This document shows, piece after piece, positions 15,800-25,394 of a stretch of DNA of 64,000 nt (the first letter of the stretch is position 1; every line of letters begins with the position of its first letter). Source of the stretch: Anaerovibrio lipolyticus LB2005 (GTDB taxonomy: Bacteria; Bacillota; Negativicutes; Selenomonadales; Selenomonadaceae); assembly GCF_000621545.1 (NCBI RefSeq), contig NZ_JHYA01000006.1, forward strand, positions 1 to 64,000, in the 5' to 3' direction. The notes under the pieces are model-generated. The model did no database searches and was not told where the DNA came from. It saw only the letters and a program-made list of their open reading frames with translations. The position numbers were made by a program, and so were the translations under genes.

Positions 15800-17749
15800 A
15801 TGATTGTTTATGATGGTGTAAAAAGTGATTTTTTGCATAGTGTTGAACAGGATACTATTGCTTTGGAAATAGAAGACAATATCAGAAGGATTATGGGCAT
15901 CAATACACCTCAAAATCAGTTTAGAGCCTGGGTTAATTCGTTGCATTATATGTATAAGGTTATGACGGATGCTGAAATACCTGCAAATGCTGGTATCGCC
16001 ATAGAGTATAATGTTCCTCAAACTGCTAAGCGTGTGGATTTTATGATTAGTGGTTATGATACTGATAGTAAACCAGGAATGGTCATTATCGAACTTAAAC
16101 AATGGAGTGAATTAACCAAAGTTGATTCGGTAGATGCATTGGTTGAGACATTTACTGGTGGTGCAGTTAGGAGAGTGGTTCATCCATCTTATCAGGCGTG
16201 GTCATATGCCCAATTAATATCAGATTATAATGCCACAGTTCAAGATAAAAATATTCAGTTAAAACCATGTGCATTTTTGCATAATTATAGAAGGTCAATC
16301 AATGATCCATTGGATGACATACAGTACGAATTTTATACTAATGAAGCACCTGCATTTACTATGGGGCAGGTTGATGATTTAAGGTCTTTTATAAAAAAGT
16401 ATGTAAAGTATGGCGATGACAAAGAAATACTTTATGAAGTAGACAATGGGAAGATAAGACCTTCAAAAAGTTTGCAGGATTCATTGGCATCTATGATAAA
16501 AGGCAATGATGAGTTTGTGATGATAGATGAACAGAAGGTCGTTTATGAGAAAATTTTGGCAGTGGCAAAACAATGTCAAAAGGATCATAAGAAAAGAACG
16601 ATTATTTGTCAGGGCGGCCCTGGGACAGGGAAGAGCGTAATAGCAATTAATTTACTTGCAAAACTGACACAATATGGACAGGTAGTACAATATGTGTCAA
16701 AAAATACTGCGCCGCGTCAGGTATATGCAGAAAAATTAAAGGGTACCACAACTAAGAAAAATGTGGACAATATGTTTAAAGGATCTGGAAGCTATATTGA
16801 AGCAAATAATAATATTATTCATACCATACTAGCAGATGAGGCTCACAGACTAAATGCAAAATCAGGTATATACCGCAATTTGGGAGAAAACCAAATTAAA
16901 GAAATAATACATGCAGCTGCTTGTTCCGTTTTTTTCATAGACGAAAATCAAAGAGTTACCATACATGATATAGGCTCTGTCGGTGAAATAAAGAAATGGG
17001 CAGAGGTGGAGAAATCCGAAGTTGTGGAAATGGAATTGATTTCTCAGTTTAGATGTAATGGGTCCAATGGATATTTGGCATGGCTTGACGATGTTTTAGA
17101 AATTCGTAAAACTGCAAATTACAATTTAGAGGGGCTTGATTATGATTTTAGGGTTTGTTCCAGTCCCCATGAGCTCCGTAATTTGATAGTCGAAAAAAAC
17201 AAAATAAACAACAAATCAAGAATTTTAGCTGGATACTGTTGGGAGTGGCCGAATGATGCAAGACGGAATGACAGTAATCATCATGATATTGTAATAGACG
17301 ATTTTGGGATTAGCTGGAATTTAAATAATGGCAAGGCTTTTGCTACCAGTGAAAGCTCAATTAATGAAGCTGGTTGTATACATACAACTCAGGGCTTGGA
17401 GTTTGATTATGTTGGTGTAATAATAGGCGATGATTTGCGGTTTGAAAACGGCTGCATCGTAACGGATTTTAATAAAAGGGCATCTACAGATAAATCGCTA
17501 TTCGGAATAAAGTCTATGTACAGGAAAAATCCGGAAAAGGCCTTAGCACTTGCTGATGAAATCATAAAGAATACATACCGGACCTTGATGACGCGTGGAA
17601 TGAAGGGATGTTATGTTTACTGTACAGATAATGAATTAAGCAAATATTTCAAAAAGCGGTTGTTTATGTCACCACAAACCATTTATCCGTTTTCCGTAGG
17701 TGAAACCAAGGTAGCGGCAGAGGATGAGGAGATATATGGTAAGGAATAA
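15800..17749 (+). CDS. DUF2075 P-loop ATPase with N-terminal nuclease-like region
   Basis: A 649-aa protein. Residues ~77-103 read RVDFMISG ... MVIIELKQWSE, the D...ExK pattern of PD-(D/E)XK nucleases. Walker A is GGPGTGKSVIAINLL (~residue 272). Walker B is ILADEAHRLN (~343), with downstream helicase-type motifs (SQFRCNG, IHTTQGLEFDYVGVI, TRGMKGCYVYC) characteristic of superfamily 1-like DUF2075 proteins. It is AT-richer than its neighbours. Such proteins are often found in defence contexts. Function is unproven. It sits next to a type I toxin-antitoxin array. Confidence 0.75.
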   Translation: MIVYDGVKSDFLHSVEQDTIALEIEDNIRRIMGINTPQNQFRAWVNSLHYMYKVMTDAEIPANAGIAIEYNVPQTAKRVDFMISGYDTDSKPGMVIIELKQWSELTKVDSVDALVETFTGGAVRRVVHPSYQAWSYAQLISDYNATVQDKNIQLKPCAFLHNYRRSINDPLDDIQYEFYTNEAPAFTMGQVDDLRSFIKKYVKYGDDKEILYEVDNGKIRPSKSLQDSLASMIKGNDEFVMIDEQKVVYEKILAVAKQCQKDHKKRTIICQGGPGTGKSVIAINLLAKLTQYGQVVQYVSKNTAPRQVYAEKLKGTTTKKNVDNMFKGSGSYIEANNNIIHTILADEAHRLNAKSGIYRNLGENQIKEIIHAAACSVFFIDENQRVTIHDIGSVGEIKKWAEVEKSEVVEMELISQFRCNGSNGYLAWLDDVLEIRKTANYNLEGLDYDFRVCSSPHELRNLIVEKNKINNKSRILAGYCWEWPNDARRNDSNHHDIVIDDFGISWNLNNGKAFATSESSINEAGCIHTTQGLEFDYVGVIIGDDLRFENGCIVTDFNKRASTDKSLFGIKSMYRKNPEKALALADEIIKNTYRTLMTRGMKGCYVYCTDNELSKYFKKRLFMSPQTIYPFSVGETKVAAEDEEIYGKE

Positions 17750-17810
17750 ATATCAAGAAATTGCTGATGTTTTGTAGTTATATCTACAGATAATTATTTT
17801 TGAGTGAAAC

Positions 17811-17945
17811 TTGTCAAAAAAATGCTGTAATATATAATAGACACAAGGCAAATGGTGTTTTAATGATATGTGTTTTTATTTCACCAAAAAAGAACCCCTG
17901 TGATGAGGTCTGGTACACTTACATCTCAGGGGTTCTTGCACATTT
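17811..17945 (+). ncRNA. Type I antitoxin-like RNA, module A (toxin lost)
   Basis: A good promoter, TTGTCA (17811-17816), 16 bp, TATAAT (17833-17838), drives a short RNA with the shared motif AAGGCAAATGGTGTTT. The RNA ends in a hairpin, AGAACCCCTG (17891-17900) with CAGGGGTTCT (17927-17936). The same motif and hairpin occur in module C. No toxin ORF is left between A and B. Confidence 0.5.
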
Positions 17946-18015
17946 ATTGACTTTTTTCTGAAAAATCTATAATTGTTGTAGGAAAGATTGACTAACGACA
18001 TATAGGCACAAAAAG

Positions 18016-18064
18016 AGACCCTCGATAGATGAATGGCCTGGAAAACTATCATCTTCGAGGGTCT
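18016..18064. terminator. Shared hairpin of module B
   Basis: AGACCCTCGA (18016-18025) pairs with TCGAGGGTCT (18055-18064), followed by TGCACTTTTT as in modules A and C. It is probably a bidirectional terminator between toxin mRNA and antitoxin RNA. Confidence 0.55.
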
Positions 18065-18102
18065 TGCACTTTTTACGGCCGTGCTCAGTCGGGGGTGGCT
18101 GC

Positions 18103-18180
18103 TTATAACAGGTGTCTGTCAAGCCACTTGCAAATATAGTAAGCAACTATACTTGCCAGGTAATGTTTTGTGGGGTATAA
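18103..18180 (-). pseudogene. Degenerate toxin copy, module B
   Basis: Read leftward, the frame gives LASIVAYYICKWLDRHLL-stop, plainly homologous to the intact toxin of module C (AGIVAFYICKWLDRFLK). No ATG, GTG or TTG start precedes it before an in-frame stop at 18181-18183, so the N-terminus is lost. The antitoxin promoter of module C overlaps it. Confidence 0.7.
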
Positions 18181-18285
18181 TTATTGCAAGGCAAATGGTG
18201 TTTAAGAAGGTTGATGGTTCATATTCACCAAAAGATGAACCCCTGTGATGAGTCTGCTACACTTATCACAGGGGTTCTTGCACGT
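18153..18285 (+). ncRNA. Type I antitoxin RNA of the intact module C
   Basis: The promoter is TTGCCA (18153-18158), 17 bp, TATAAT (18176-18181). The RNA runs toward the toxin gene and ends at the hairpin GAACCCCTGTGAT (18237-18249)/ATCACAGGGGTTC (18265-18277). It carries GAAGGTTGATGGTTCAT (18206-18222), a direct repeat of the DNA over the toxin start (18387-18404). The RNA is therefore complementary to the toxin start region, as in Fst/RNAII. Confidence 0.6.
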
Positions 18286-18317
18286 TTATAGACCGTGCTC
18301 AGTCTTCGGCTGACTGC

Positions 18318-18404
18318 TTATTTTAAGAATCTGTCCAGCCATTTACAAATATAGAAGGCTACTATACCTGCAATAACAGATTCAAGGAAGGTTAAATGGT
18401 TCAT
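18318..18404 (-). CDS. Type I (Fst/par-like) membrane toxin peptide, 28 aa
   Basis: ATG at 18402-18404 behind GGGAGGTG. The peptide has a short N-terminus, one hydrophobic helix (ESVIAGIVAFYICKWL) and a charged tail (KWLDRFLK), the standard layout of Fst/holin-like type I toxins, which insert into the membrane. A -10 TATAAT lies at 18453-18458 (minus). Convergent antitoxin RNA and the shared terminator hairpin support the assignment. Confidence 0.75.
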   Translation of the reverse strand: MNHLTFLESVIAGIVAFYICKWLDRFLK

Positions 18405-18638
18405 AAGACACCTCCCTCTGCTACCGTAGTATAGAGGAAAAGCAGCAACATAATTATAACATATTTGTGAAAATACATAAAAGAAATTAGGAAATTTTTT
18501 ATAAAATATTACATAATTCAACAAAAGAAGTATATAAAATATAAAATTAAAGCAACCTATCAAAAAACACACATCATACACCACAGTTATTAGAAAATAT
18601 CGAATAATTGGAAATTTAGAATATAAAGGAGCAGAATT

Positions 18639-19064
18639 ATGGCTATAGATTTTGATCGGAAAGAGCTTATACAAAAGGCACTAGATAATATATCCCATGC
18701 CTATGCGCCGTACTCTCATTTTCATGTGGCAGCGGCGGTGCTGATGTCTGATGGTAAGGTGTATACCGGGGTGAATGTGGAAAATGCTTCCTATCCGGCA
18801 GGGATATGTGCGGAGAGGAATGCTATTTTCCATGCCATAGCCCAGGATAAATCAGCCAAGCTGGTGGCAGTGGCCATAGTGGGGGGGCCAGATGGGAAAA
18901 TAGAGGATTATTGTACTCCTTGCGGCGTGTGCCGGCAGGTAATGAGGGAGTTTGGCAATCCTGAAGAGATTACGGTCATTATAGGAAAATCCACGGAAGA
19001 TTATAAGGAAATGACCTTGGCGGAGCTTCTTCCCATGAGCTTCGGCCCTGAATTTTTAAAGTAA
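18639..19064 (+). CDS. cdd: Cytidine deaminase
   Basis: A 141-aa tetrameric-type cytidine deaminase: APYSHFHVAAAVL, NVENASYPAGICAERNA (zinc ligand Cys and catalytic Glu) and the second zinc pair in CTPCGVCRQVMREF. It converts cytidine and deoxycytidine to uridine forms in pyrimidine salvage. AAGGAG precedes the ATG. Confidence 0.9.
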   Translation: MAIDFDRKELIQKALDNISHAYAPYSHFHVAAAVLMSDGKVYTGVNVENASYPAGICAERNAIFHAIAQDKSAKLVAVAIVGGPDGKIEDYCTPCGVCRQVMREFGNPEEITVIIGKSTEDYKEMTLAELLPMSFGPEFLK

Positions 19065-19080
19065 AAAGAGGCATAATAAA

Positions 19081-19127
19081 AAGGGGCATCGCAACTAATT
19101 TTTTTTTAGCGCGACAGCCCCTTTTGT
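19081..19127. terminator. Bidirectional terminator between cdd and the kinase
   Basis: AAGGGGC (19081-19087) pairs with GCCCCTT (19117-19123), with inner CGC/GCG. It is T-rich to the right and A-rich to the left, and serves two converging genes. Confidence 0.65.
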
Positions 19128-19139
19128 CGTGGTATCTGC

Positions 19140-22100
19140 CTATTTTTCGTCTTTTTCCAATAATATTTCCTTTAGAGTACCGAAGACCTTGCCAATGTTA
19201 ATCGGCTTGGCCAGATGACCGTTCATGCCCATATCCAATGCACGCTGCTGGTCTTCCTTAAAAGCATTGGCTGTCATGGCTACTATAGGGATATTGGCTT
19301 TTATTGGATCAGACATTTTCCTTATTTGTTGTGTAGTGTCATAGCCATTTAGATTTGGCATCTGCACATCCATAAGAATCATGTCATAATAATTGGCATC
19401 GTGCTCTGTCAGCATATCGATGCATTCCAGACCATCCTTGGCCCGCTCTACAGCGACCCCACTGTTTTCCAACAGGGTCATGGCAATTTCTGCATTTAGC
19501 TCATTATCCTCGGCCATCAAAATCCGCTTTCCGCTGAAATCAAGTACCTCTGGATGAACACTGCTTTCATCAGCCTCCTGAGGTGCTTCACCAATTCTAA
19601 GAGGCAGCCTGAAGGTCATTTCTGTTCCTTCTCCCAGCTTACTCTTGACTGTAATGGTACCACCCATTAAATCTATCATACTTTTTACAATGGCCATCCC
19701 CAGACCAGTACCCTGAATACCGCTTTGGGAGGTAGTGCGGGCACGAGAGAACTGTTCAAAGATTTGGCTTACAAATTCCTCGGACATACCAATACCATTA
19801 TCACGAATGGTAAATTCCAAGATACACTCGCCAGCGTTGTTTCCTGGCAGCTCTCTGACACCAGCAAAGATATTTCCACCCTCCTGGGTATACTTTACGG
19901 AGTTACTGAAGATGTTCATTATAATCTCTGCCACATGGGTCCTGTCTATATACAGGTACTGATGCTTGATGTCGCAGGAGCTGGTAAAATGTTGATTTTT
20001 GTTTTTCATCTCGCCTTCGAAAATGGCAAGGCAGGACTCAAACAGCTCTATAGCATCAGTCAGCCCTTCTTCAATAACCAGCTTTTTGCTTTCAATGCGG
20101 GACATTTCCAGAACATTGTTTAGAATATCCAGCAGCTGATGGCTGGCCATCTTGATTTTCTTGCGGTATTGCTTATTTTTTATGGTGCTTTCCGATGACC
20201 GTTCCTCCAGCTCCGTAAAGCCGATTATGGCATTGAGTGGTGTACGGATATCGTGGCTCATATTGAACAAAAATGCAGTTTTGGCATCATTGGCCTTGTT
20301 TGCTGCATCCCGTGCCTCTTGAAGCTCCGCATGCTGGTCCTGAAGCTGCTGATTTAGAATCTTGGTTTTTGCCAGCTGGAAATCCTTTTCCTCTGAAAGC
20401 TCCTCCAGAAGTGCTTCACGGGCCTGCAGCTCCTCATTCATGGCAGTTAGCTCTTCATTCAGTATAGAAATCTCTTCCACCTGATCCGCCAGCTTTTGCC
20501 GCTGTTCCTCCGTGGTGCGGAGAAATGCAGTCTTTTTCTTACTTTCTCTGGAAATAAAGAAGATAATCACCAGGAAGAACAGGCTCAGTATGCCAATAGG
20601 AATCCAGAAGTTTTTACGGAAAAATTCCGTCACTGTAATATCATCCTTTGGCATATAGTTATAGGCATGGGAGAGGGCAAAATCCTTATCTATCAGGCTT
20701 AGACCGTGATTTATCACCTGCATTCCCTCAATATTTTCCTGCAGTCCGGCAAAGCCCAGGGTACCTTCATTTAAAAGCTGGGCTGTATTCAAATCCTTAT
20801 ATCTGTCTTTACTCCTTAAGAGATATTCTGTTCTAAGGTCGCTGACAAATACCGCATCAGCTTTGCCATCTAAAACAGCATCAAGACAGTCATAAGCATT
20901 TTTATAATAAGTGAACTTACTATTTGGATAATATACTACTCTGTAGTCATCCATTATGCCGTTGCGCTTTGATACAGCAATTTTGGAATTGGCCAGGTCA
21001 GGGTATTCACCTGCATATAAAACATTAAAGTATGAGCTTACAGCTGGAACACTTGGCACAACATCGTGCATTTCAGTGATCCAATAATTGGACACCACCG
21101 GGAATATCACATCCACATCATGATTATGCAAGGCTTCATTGAGATCAGTGACATTATCGTAGCCCTTGTAGGAGACTTTAATATTTAAAAATCCCAAAGA
21201 CTTAAATATTTCAGGAACAATATCCTTTACAACACCTGTAACGTTGCCGTCACTGTCAGTAGTGCAGTATGGCAGATAATCATTTAGATAGCCCACGGTA
21301 ATGCTGTCATGCTCCGCCAGCCATTTCTTCTCAACCTTGGATAGGGTAGTGGTGAAGGAGGTTCGCTTAAACCACTTATTCGTAAGATCAGCAATAAAAT
21401 CTGGACTTTCCCTGTATAATCTGTGCTGGGACCGGTTTACATCTGACAAAATATCAGGCCGGGATTTATTGACGGCTAAATAATAATCAGAGGTGCCGGC
21501 TTCCAGACAATTTTCGATTCCCATATTTTTGAAGGAATTATATCCCTCGGCAATCATTATATCTACATCGCCTTTTTTCAGGGCCTCATCACGTTCCTTG
21601 AGGTCATTGTACTGAATGAGTTCTGCCTGAATATTGTGATCTGCTAAGAATTTTAAGGCAAGGTTATATTGGGCTCCAGTAAGGGCTGCGATCTTTTTCC
21701 CATTAAAGGAGCTGGGCTCTGAAGTGACAGAATCATCAGAGGATCGCTTGAAGAACAAATATTGAATGTAGCCCATAGGTTCATCAGGGAAGCTGATAAC
21801 CGTTTCACGGTCAGGAGTGTGGGCCAGTCCTGCCAAAAAGTCAATTTCTCCATTTAGGAGCTTATCATAAAGCTCTCCATAGGTACCATATACATACTCG
21901 TATTTCCAGGAATTTAATAATTTAAGGCGCTGTAAATAATCGTAGGCATAGCCGCTTTTTACAATATTGTCCCCAGTTCCCATCTGGAAGCCGTTTTCCT
22001 CATAATATCCCACCCGAATGACCTTTTCGTTGTTGGCTTCCGCGGGCAATGCAGACATCATTTTGGCCCCGACAAAAATACAGGCCAGTATGGCTGTAAG

Positions 22101-22157
22101 GCAAAACAGTGCCTTCATATTAAGCTGTTTTATAAATTTCCCCCATATATTACGCAC
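19140..22157 (-). CDS. BvgS-like hybrid sensor histidine kinase
   Basis: A 1005-aa protein (GTG start at 22157 behind GGGAGGT). In order: signal anchor; two periplasmic solute-binding (SBP_bac_3) domains at ~45-265 and ~285-510 ([10 protein letters not shown]..., [14 protein letters not shown]...); TM helix ~520-540; coiled coil ~560-640; HisKA with [14 protein letters not shown]; HATPase with [10 protein letters not shown] and [12 protein letters not shown]; and a receiver domain with Asp in [12 protein letters not shown] and Lys in LAKPIN. It probably senses a small solute. No Hpt domain or partner response regulator adjoins it, so its output is off-site. Confidence 0.9.
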   Translation of the reverse strand: MRNIWGKFIKQLNMKALFCLTAILACIFVGAKMMSALPAEANNEKVIRVGYYEENGFQMGTGDNIVKSGYAYDYLQRLKLLNSWKYEYVYGTYGELYDKLLNGEIDFLAGLAHTPDRETVISFPDEPMGYIQYLFFKRSSDDSVTSEPSSFNGKKIAALTGAQYNLALKFLADHNIQAELIQYNDLKERDEALKKGDVDIMIAEGYNSFKNMGIENCLEAGTSDYYLAVNKSRPDILSDVNRSQHRLYRESPDFIADLTNKWFKRTSFTTTLSKVEKKWLAEHDSITVGYLNDYLPYCTTDSDGNVTGVVKDIVPEIFKSLGFLNIKVSYKGYDNVTDLNEALHNHDVDVIFPVVSNYWITEMHDVVPSVPAVSSYFNVLYAGEYPDLANSKIAVSKRNGIMDDYRVVYYPNSKFTYYKNAYDCLDAVLDGKADAVFVSDLRTEYLLRSKDRYKDLNTAQLLNEGTLGFAGLQENIEGMQVINHGLSLIDKDFALSHAYNYMPKDDITVTEFFRKNFWIPIGILSLFFLVIIFFISRESKKKTAFLRTTEEQRQKLADQVEEISILNEELTAMNEELQAREALLEELSEEKDFQLAKTKILNQQLQDQHAELQEARDAANKANDAKTAFLFNMSHDIRTPLNAIIGFTELEERSSESTIKNKQYRKKIKMASHQLLDILNNVLEMSRIESKKLVIEEGLTDAIELFESCLAIFEGEMKNKNQHFTSSCDIKHQYLYIDRTHVAEIIMNIFSNSVKYTQEGGNIFAGVRELPGNNAGECILEFTIRDNGIGMSEEFVSQIFEQFSRARTTSQSGIQGTGLGMAIVKSMIDLMGGTITVKSKLGEGTEMTFRLPLRIGEAPQEADESSVHPEVLDFSGKRILMAEDNELNAEIAMTLLENSGVAVERAKDGLECIDMLTEHDANYYDMILMDVQMPNLNGYDTTQQIRKMSDPIKANIPIVAMTANAFKEDQQRALDMGMNGHLAKPINIGKVFGTLKEILLEKDEK

Positions 22158-22309
22158 TTTCTGCACCTCCCAGAGCACAAAGTCGGATTAATATCTCTAA
22201 TTAGGTAATATTCTTTACTGTTCGCTTAAAATCCTTTTACCAATGCCAAAAAAAAGATGTATACAAGTGAGAAATTTGAATAAGAATATTGCTCGTATAA
22301 AATAATGTA

Positions 22310-22359
22310 AAAAGCCCATGAACATGAACAGCATGTAGCCGCCATATCCATGGGCTTTT
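22310..22359 (-). terminator. Terminator after the CNB-fold gene
   Basis: AAAAGCCCATG (22310-22320) pairs with CATGGGCTTTT (22349-22359). On the minus strand it follows the stop at 22369 and ends in T-rich DNA. Confidence 0.75.
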
Positions 22360-22368
22360 GTAGTGTTT

Positions 22369-24477
22369 TTACAGCTTTGCAAATTCGATTTCAGCAGGAA
22401 CCTCCGGAGCCACGCCGTCTGGATTTATGCTCTTCATCTTTCTGAGAGTCAGATCCAGATTGTGGAGACGGTTAGCCTGGGATAGCTTAAAGGCCTCGCA
22501 CAGCTGTGAGTATTGTGGTGTACTGCCACGTAGACTGCGGTATTTAGCAGAGAAGGTGCAGTATTTAAAGAGTATTTCACGGGCCTCCTTGTTAAGGCGG
22601 GACATACCCTGAGCCTCATTGAGGATGTATTTCTCATAGTCAGCCACAAATACTACCTTATAATCGTTGCGGGCCTTCTGCAGTGCCATCTTAATGCTTT
22701 CCTTGGCGTCACTGGAGAGGTAACCGTTCTTGCGGTAGAACTGGAGATAGTTGGTATACTCGGAAGTGAGGGATGGCTCGGAAATATCAGAGTAGCGTAC
22801 ACCCATGATACGACGGCACATCTCCCAACGGAAGAAGGCACACATCCTCACGACAGTTGCATCCAGCTCTTCAGTGTGGAAAATGGACAGCATCATGTGA
22901 GCCGGAGTCTCCTTGCGAGGCCCTTCCACCTCCTGCCACATAAGACCGCGGATACCAATATTTGGCATAAGAATGATATATGGCTTGATTTCAGTGTTGT
23001 ACATAAAATGCTGAATCTTAAATTCAGGATAGGATTTCAGCGCCGGACGATAGAACAGGCTGTAATCAATGTCCAAAACCTTCTGGAAGGATGCTCTTAC
23101 ATTCGATGGGGTAAGGAGACACTTATCCAGTGGACGAATCACATCCTGAGAGTTGAACATTGGCACGAATGAGGCCAGATGACCATGGGTGGTTTTGTTG
23201 GCACCCATGAACATATTGTGAATCTCGTAATCTACCTTGGCACGACCATCTTCCTTCAGCTTATCGGCCTCTTTCTGGGTCATTCTGTTGTTACGGACCT
23301 CTTCACGGAGATAATCCAGCCAGTCACTGTCAAACTCATTCTTGGAAGGCATTGCCTCGCCCTTGTAGATTTTTACAAGCCAATCGTAGAATGAGAGGAT
23401 GCGACCATGTGGATCCTTCTCCCAACCAACTACGGTCTTGTAAAGAAATTCGGTATTAGCTTCACCGGCCATCACCTCATCAACGAAGCCAAAGTAGAAG
23501 AACATCTGAACCTCTACAGGCAGGTGGTCAGTTTCCAGGCTCTTATAGAATGCTTCCTCGTAAATCTTATAGAAGCCATCGCAAAGATTTCTGCGGAGAC
23601 GACGCATCTCATCAGAGTGAGAATGACGGTCTTCAACATCTATATATGCCTTAACATCCTTGCGGAAGTTATCAGCCACCTCAGAATCCACACCGGAGAA
23701 TGCCAAAATCATATCAATTGCATTTTTGATGGTAGGAGCAGCACCGGATGAAGCAGAGCTGTCGCCGCCAATACGTGATTTAACATCATAGAATTCTGAA
23801 GTGAAGTCAGCAGATGTATACTTAGTGGTGTTAATAAAGTTCAGAACAGAAAGAAGCTCCTGTATGAAGTAACGGCCAAGAGAAGCGGCACGCATAACAG
23901 TTTCAACACAGAAGTTTACATTGAGCGGGTAGAAGCTCTTTTCCAGCTCCTCCTTGTTATCACAGAAGGCATTACAAATATCTGCCTGCCAGCCGGAAAG
24001 GGCCTCAGAAGCCTCCGGAGCAGCCAAAACATCCAGCATAGGATATTTTGATGGAGCTTTTCCCAGCTGTACACACATAAACTGATACTCATTGTAGTTG
24101 TATTTTAGTTCCCTGCAGAGAGCATTGGCGGCATCTGTAGCCTCAGATAAAGCAGTGAGTGTGTTTTTTGCAGCCTCCATGCTGGTGGCTGCAATAGCAG
24201 GGGCCACAGCAGGTGTACTGGTTACGGCAGTTACAATATCATCCTCGGATTCATAATCAAAGCGCAGAATGATGGTAGTGTCCTTTGCCACATAATTAAA
24301 GCTGTATCCTTCGCCCGGCTTGTAGGTTGCCCCTATCACGGAACCATTGGTGAGACTTACCTCTGTATTGGTGCCGTCAGTCATGGCAATTTCACCAGTC
24401 AGGACGATATCCAAATATTCTACTGGCTCGTCACACTGGTAAAGGGTTTGACCCTTTTCAATTTTAATTTTCTCCAA
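22369..24477 (-). CDS. Large protein with N-terminal cyclic-nucleotide-binding-like domain
   Basis: A 702-aa protein (TTG start 7 bases after GGGAGG). Residues ~1-85 match a cNMP-binding/cupin-like beta-roll (GQTLYQCDEPVEYLDIVLTGEIAM, NGSVIGA). Residues ~95-135 are an Ala/Thr-rich helix, and the remaining ~560 residues form a soluble, mostly helical region I do not recognise, with many aromatic and charged residues and no Walker or HD motif. There is no DNA-binding domain at the C-terminus, so it is not a CRP-type regulator. It has its own terminator. It may be a second-messenger-controlled effector; that is inference. Confidence 0.65.
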   Translation of the reverse strand: MEKIKIEKGQTLYQCDEPVEYLDIVLTGEIAMTDGTNTEVSLTNGSVIGATYKPGEGYSFNYVAKDTTIILRFDYESEDDIVTAVTSTPAVAPAIAATSMEAAKNTLTALSEATDAANALCRELKYNYNEYQFMCVQLGKAPSKYPMLDVLAAPEASEALSGWQADICNAFCDNKEELEKSFYPLNVNFCVETVMRAASLGRYFIQELLSVLNFINTTKYTSADFTSEFYDVKSRIGGDSSASSGAAPTIKNAIDMILAFSGVDSEVADNFRKDVKAYIDVEDRHSHSDEMRRLRRNLCDGFYKIYEEAFYKSLETDHLPVEVQMFFYFGFVDEVMAGEANTEFLYKTVVGWEKDPHGRILSFYDWLVKIYKGEAMPSKNEFDSDWLDYLREEVRNNRMTQKEADKLKEDGRAKVDYEIHNMFMGANKTTHGHLASFVPMFNSQDVIRPLDKCLLTPSNVRASFQKVLDIDYSLFYRPALKSYPEFKIQHFMYNTEIKPYIILMPNIGIRGLMWQEVEGPRKETPAHMMLSIFHTEELDATVVRMCAFFRWEMCRRIMGVRYSDISEPSLTSEYTNYLQFYRKNGYLSSDAKESIKMALQKARNDYKVVFVADYEKYILNEAQGMSRLNKEAREILFKYCTFSAKYRSLRGSTPQYSQLCEAFKLSQANRLHNLDLTLRKMKSINPDGVAPEVPAEIEFAKL

Positions 24478-24687
24478 GAAGAAACCTCCCTAACGTCATA
24501 TAAAATACACATTATCCATTAATTCAATTCTACCTAAATTGCAATATGTAAGCAAGGGAAAAGAGTCCAATCTTTTAGGCGGAAAAACAGCATATAAAAG
24601 TTAATAAATAATTATTTTTAATATACAGATATTTTGTTGTATAATAACAGAAGTTTTATTTTTAAATTAAGGTTTGGTGTAGTAAAT

Positions 24688-25227
24688 ATGTTTTCGGTTA
24701 ATAATAGTCATTATTCAGCGCAGATAATTTCACGCACAGCTCTGGTTATTACCATGACAATAGTGCTTAATCAGATTCGTTTTTTCAAGATGCCTCAAGG
24801 GGGCGATGTGGGTTTTGGTACTATGATACCTCTCATATTGCTGGCCTGCTGTTATGGTGGTCGTATTACTCTTTTGGCTGGTTTTATTTGTGGAATTATT
24901 GGACTTATGATGGATCCGTATTTTTATCATCCGGTTCAGGTATTGTTTGATTATCCATTCCCTTATATGGCCATGGCAGTGGTGTCCATATTTAAAAAGC
25001 GAATTATTCTAGGAACTATTGTAGCTTTTTTTGTTAAGTTCCTGCTTCACTTTATTTCCGGGGTGGTGTTTTTTGGCTCATACGCACCAGAAGGAACATC
25101 TCCTGTGATGTATTCTGCTATTTATAACGGATGCACTGTTGTACCTGAGATGATAATTTGCTGTCTTATTCTTCATTTTTTGCCAACGAAGCGAATTATT
25201 GCGGCTATGCAAAATGATTCTGTTTAA
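24688..25227 (+). CDS. thiT: Thiamine ECF transporter S component
   Basis: A 179-aa membrane protein with six hydrophobic segments. ThiT-type features are present: FKMPQGGDVGFGTMIP, LLAGFICGIIGLMMDPYF, VLFDYPFPYMAMA and FVKFLLHFISGVVFF. It binds thiamine and docks to a shared EcfAAT module encoded elsewhere. The ribosome binding site is weak (AAGG). No TPP riboswitch is visible in the ~200-bp leader, which is unusual for thiT. Confidence 0.75.
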   Translation: MFSVNNSHYSAQIISRTALVITMTIVLNQIRFFKMPQGGDVGFGTMIPLILLACCYGGRITLLAGFICGIIGLMMDPYFYHPVQVLFDYPFPYMAMAVVSIFKKRIILGTIVAFFVKFLLHFISGVVFFGSYAPEGTSPVMYSAIYNGCTVVPEMIICCLILHFLPTKRIIAAMQNDSV

Positions 25228-25394
25228 AATGTAATAATGTATCTTCGTAGTGGACTATACAGAATATTGTCCTGGAAAACAGGATAATTTGCACACAATT
25301 GTCTGACAGTTCGCTGTTTTTATAAAAAAATATTACAAAATCAAATATTTTTCTTGACCTATATTAGGGATAGTGTTACTATATGTCACAACAA
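25228..25394. other. Intergenic stretch carrying the cstA leader promoter
   Basis: AT-rich. CCTGGAAAACAGG forms a short hairpin near 25270. Otherwise only the promoter listed separately is supported. Confidence 0.5.
25354..25382 (+). promoter_or_regulatory. Sigma-70-type promoter of the T-box leader
   Basis: TTGACC (25354-25359), 17-bp spacer, TACTAT (25377-25382). It lies just upstream of the start of the T-box RNA. Confidence 0.65.

Noticed and set aside
24480-24687. TPP riboswitch before thiT
   Set aside because: No CTGAGA core or matching second conserved block was seen on the plus strand.
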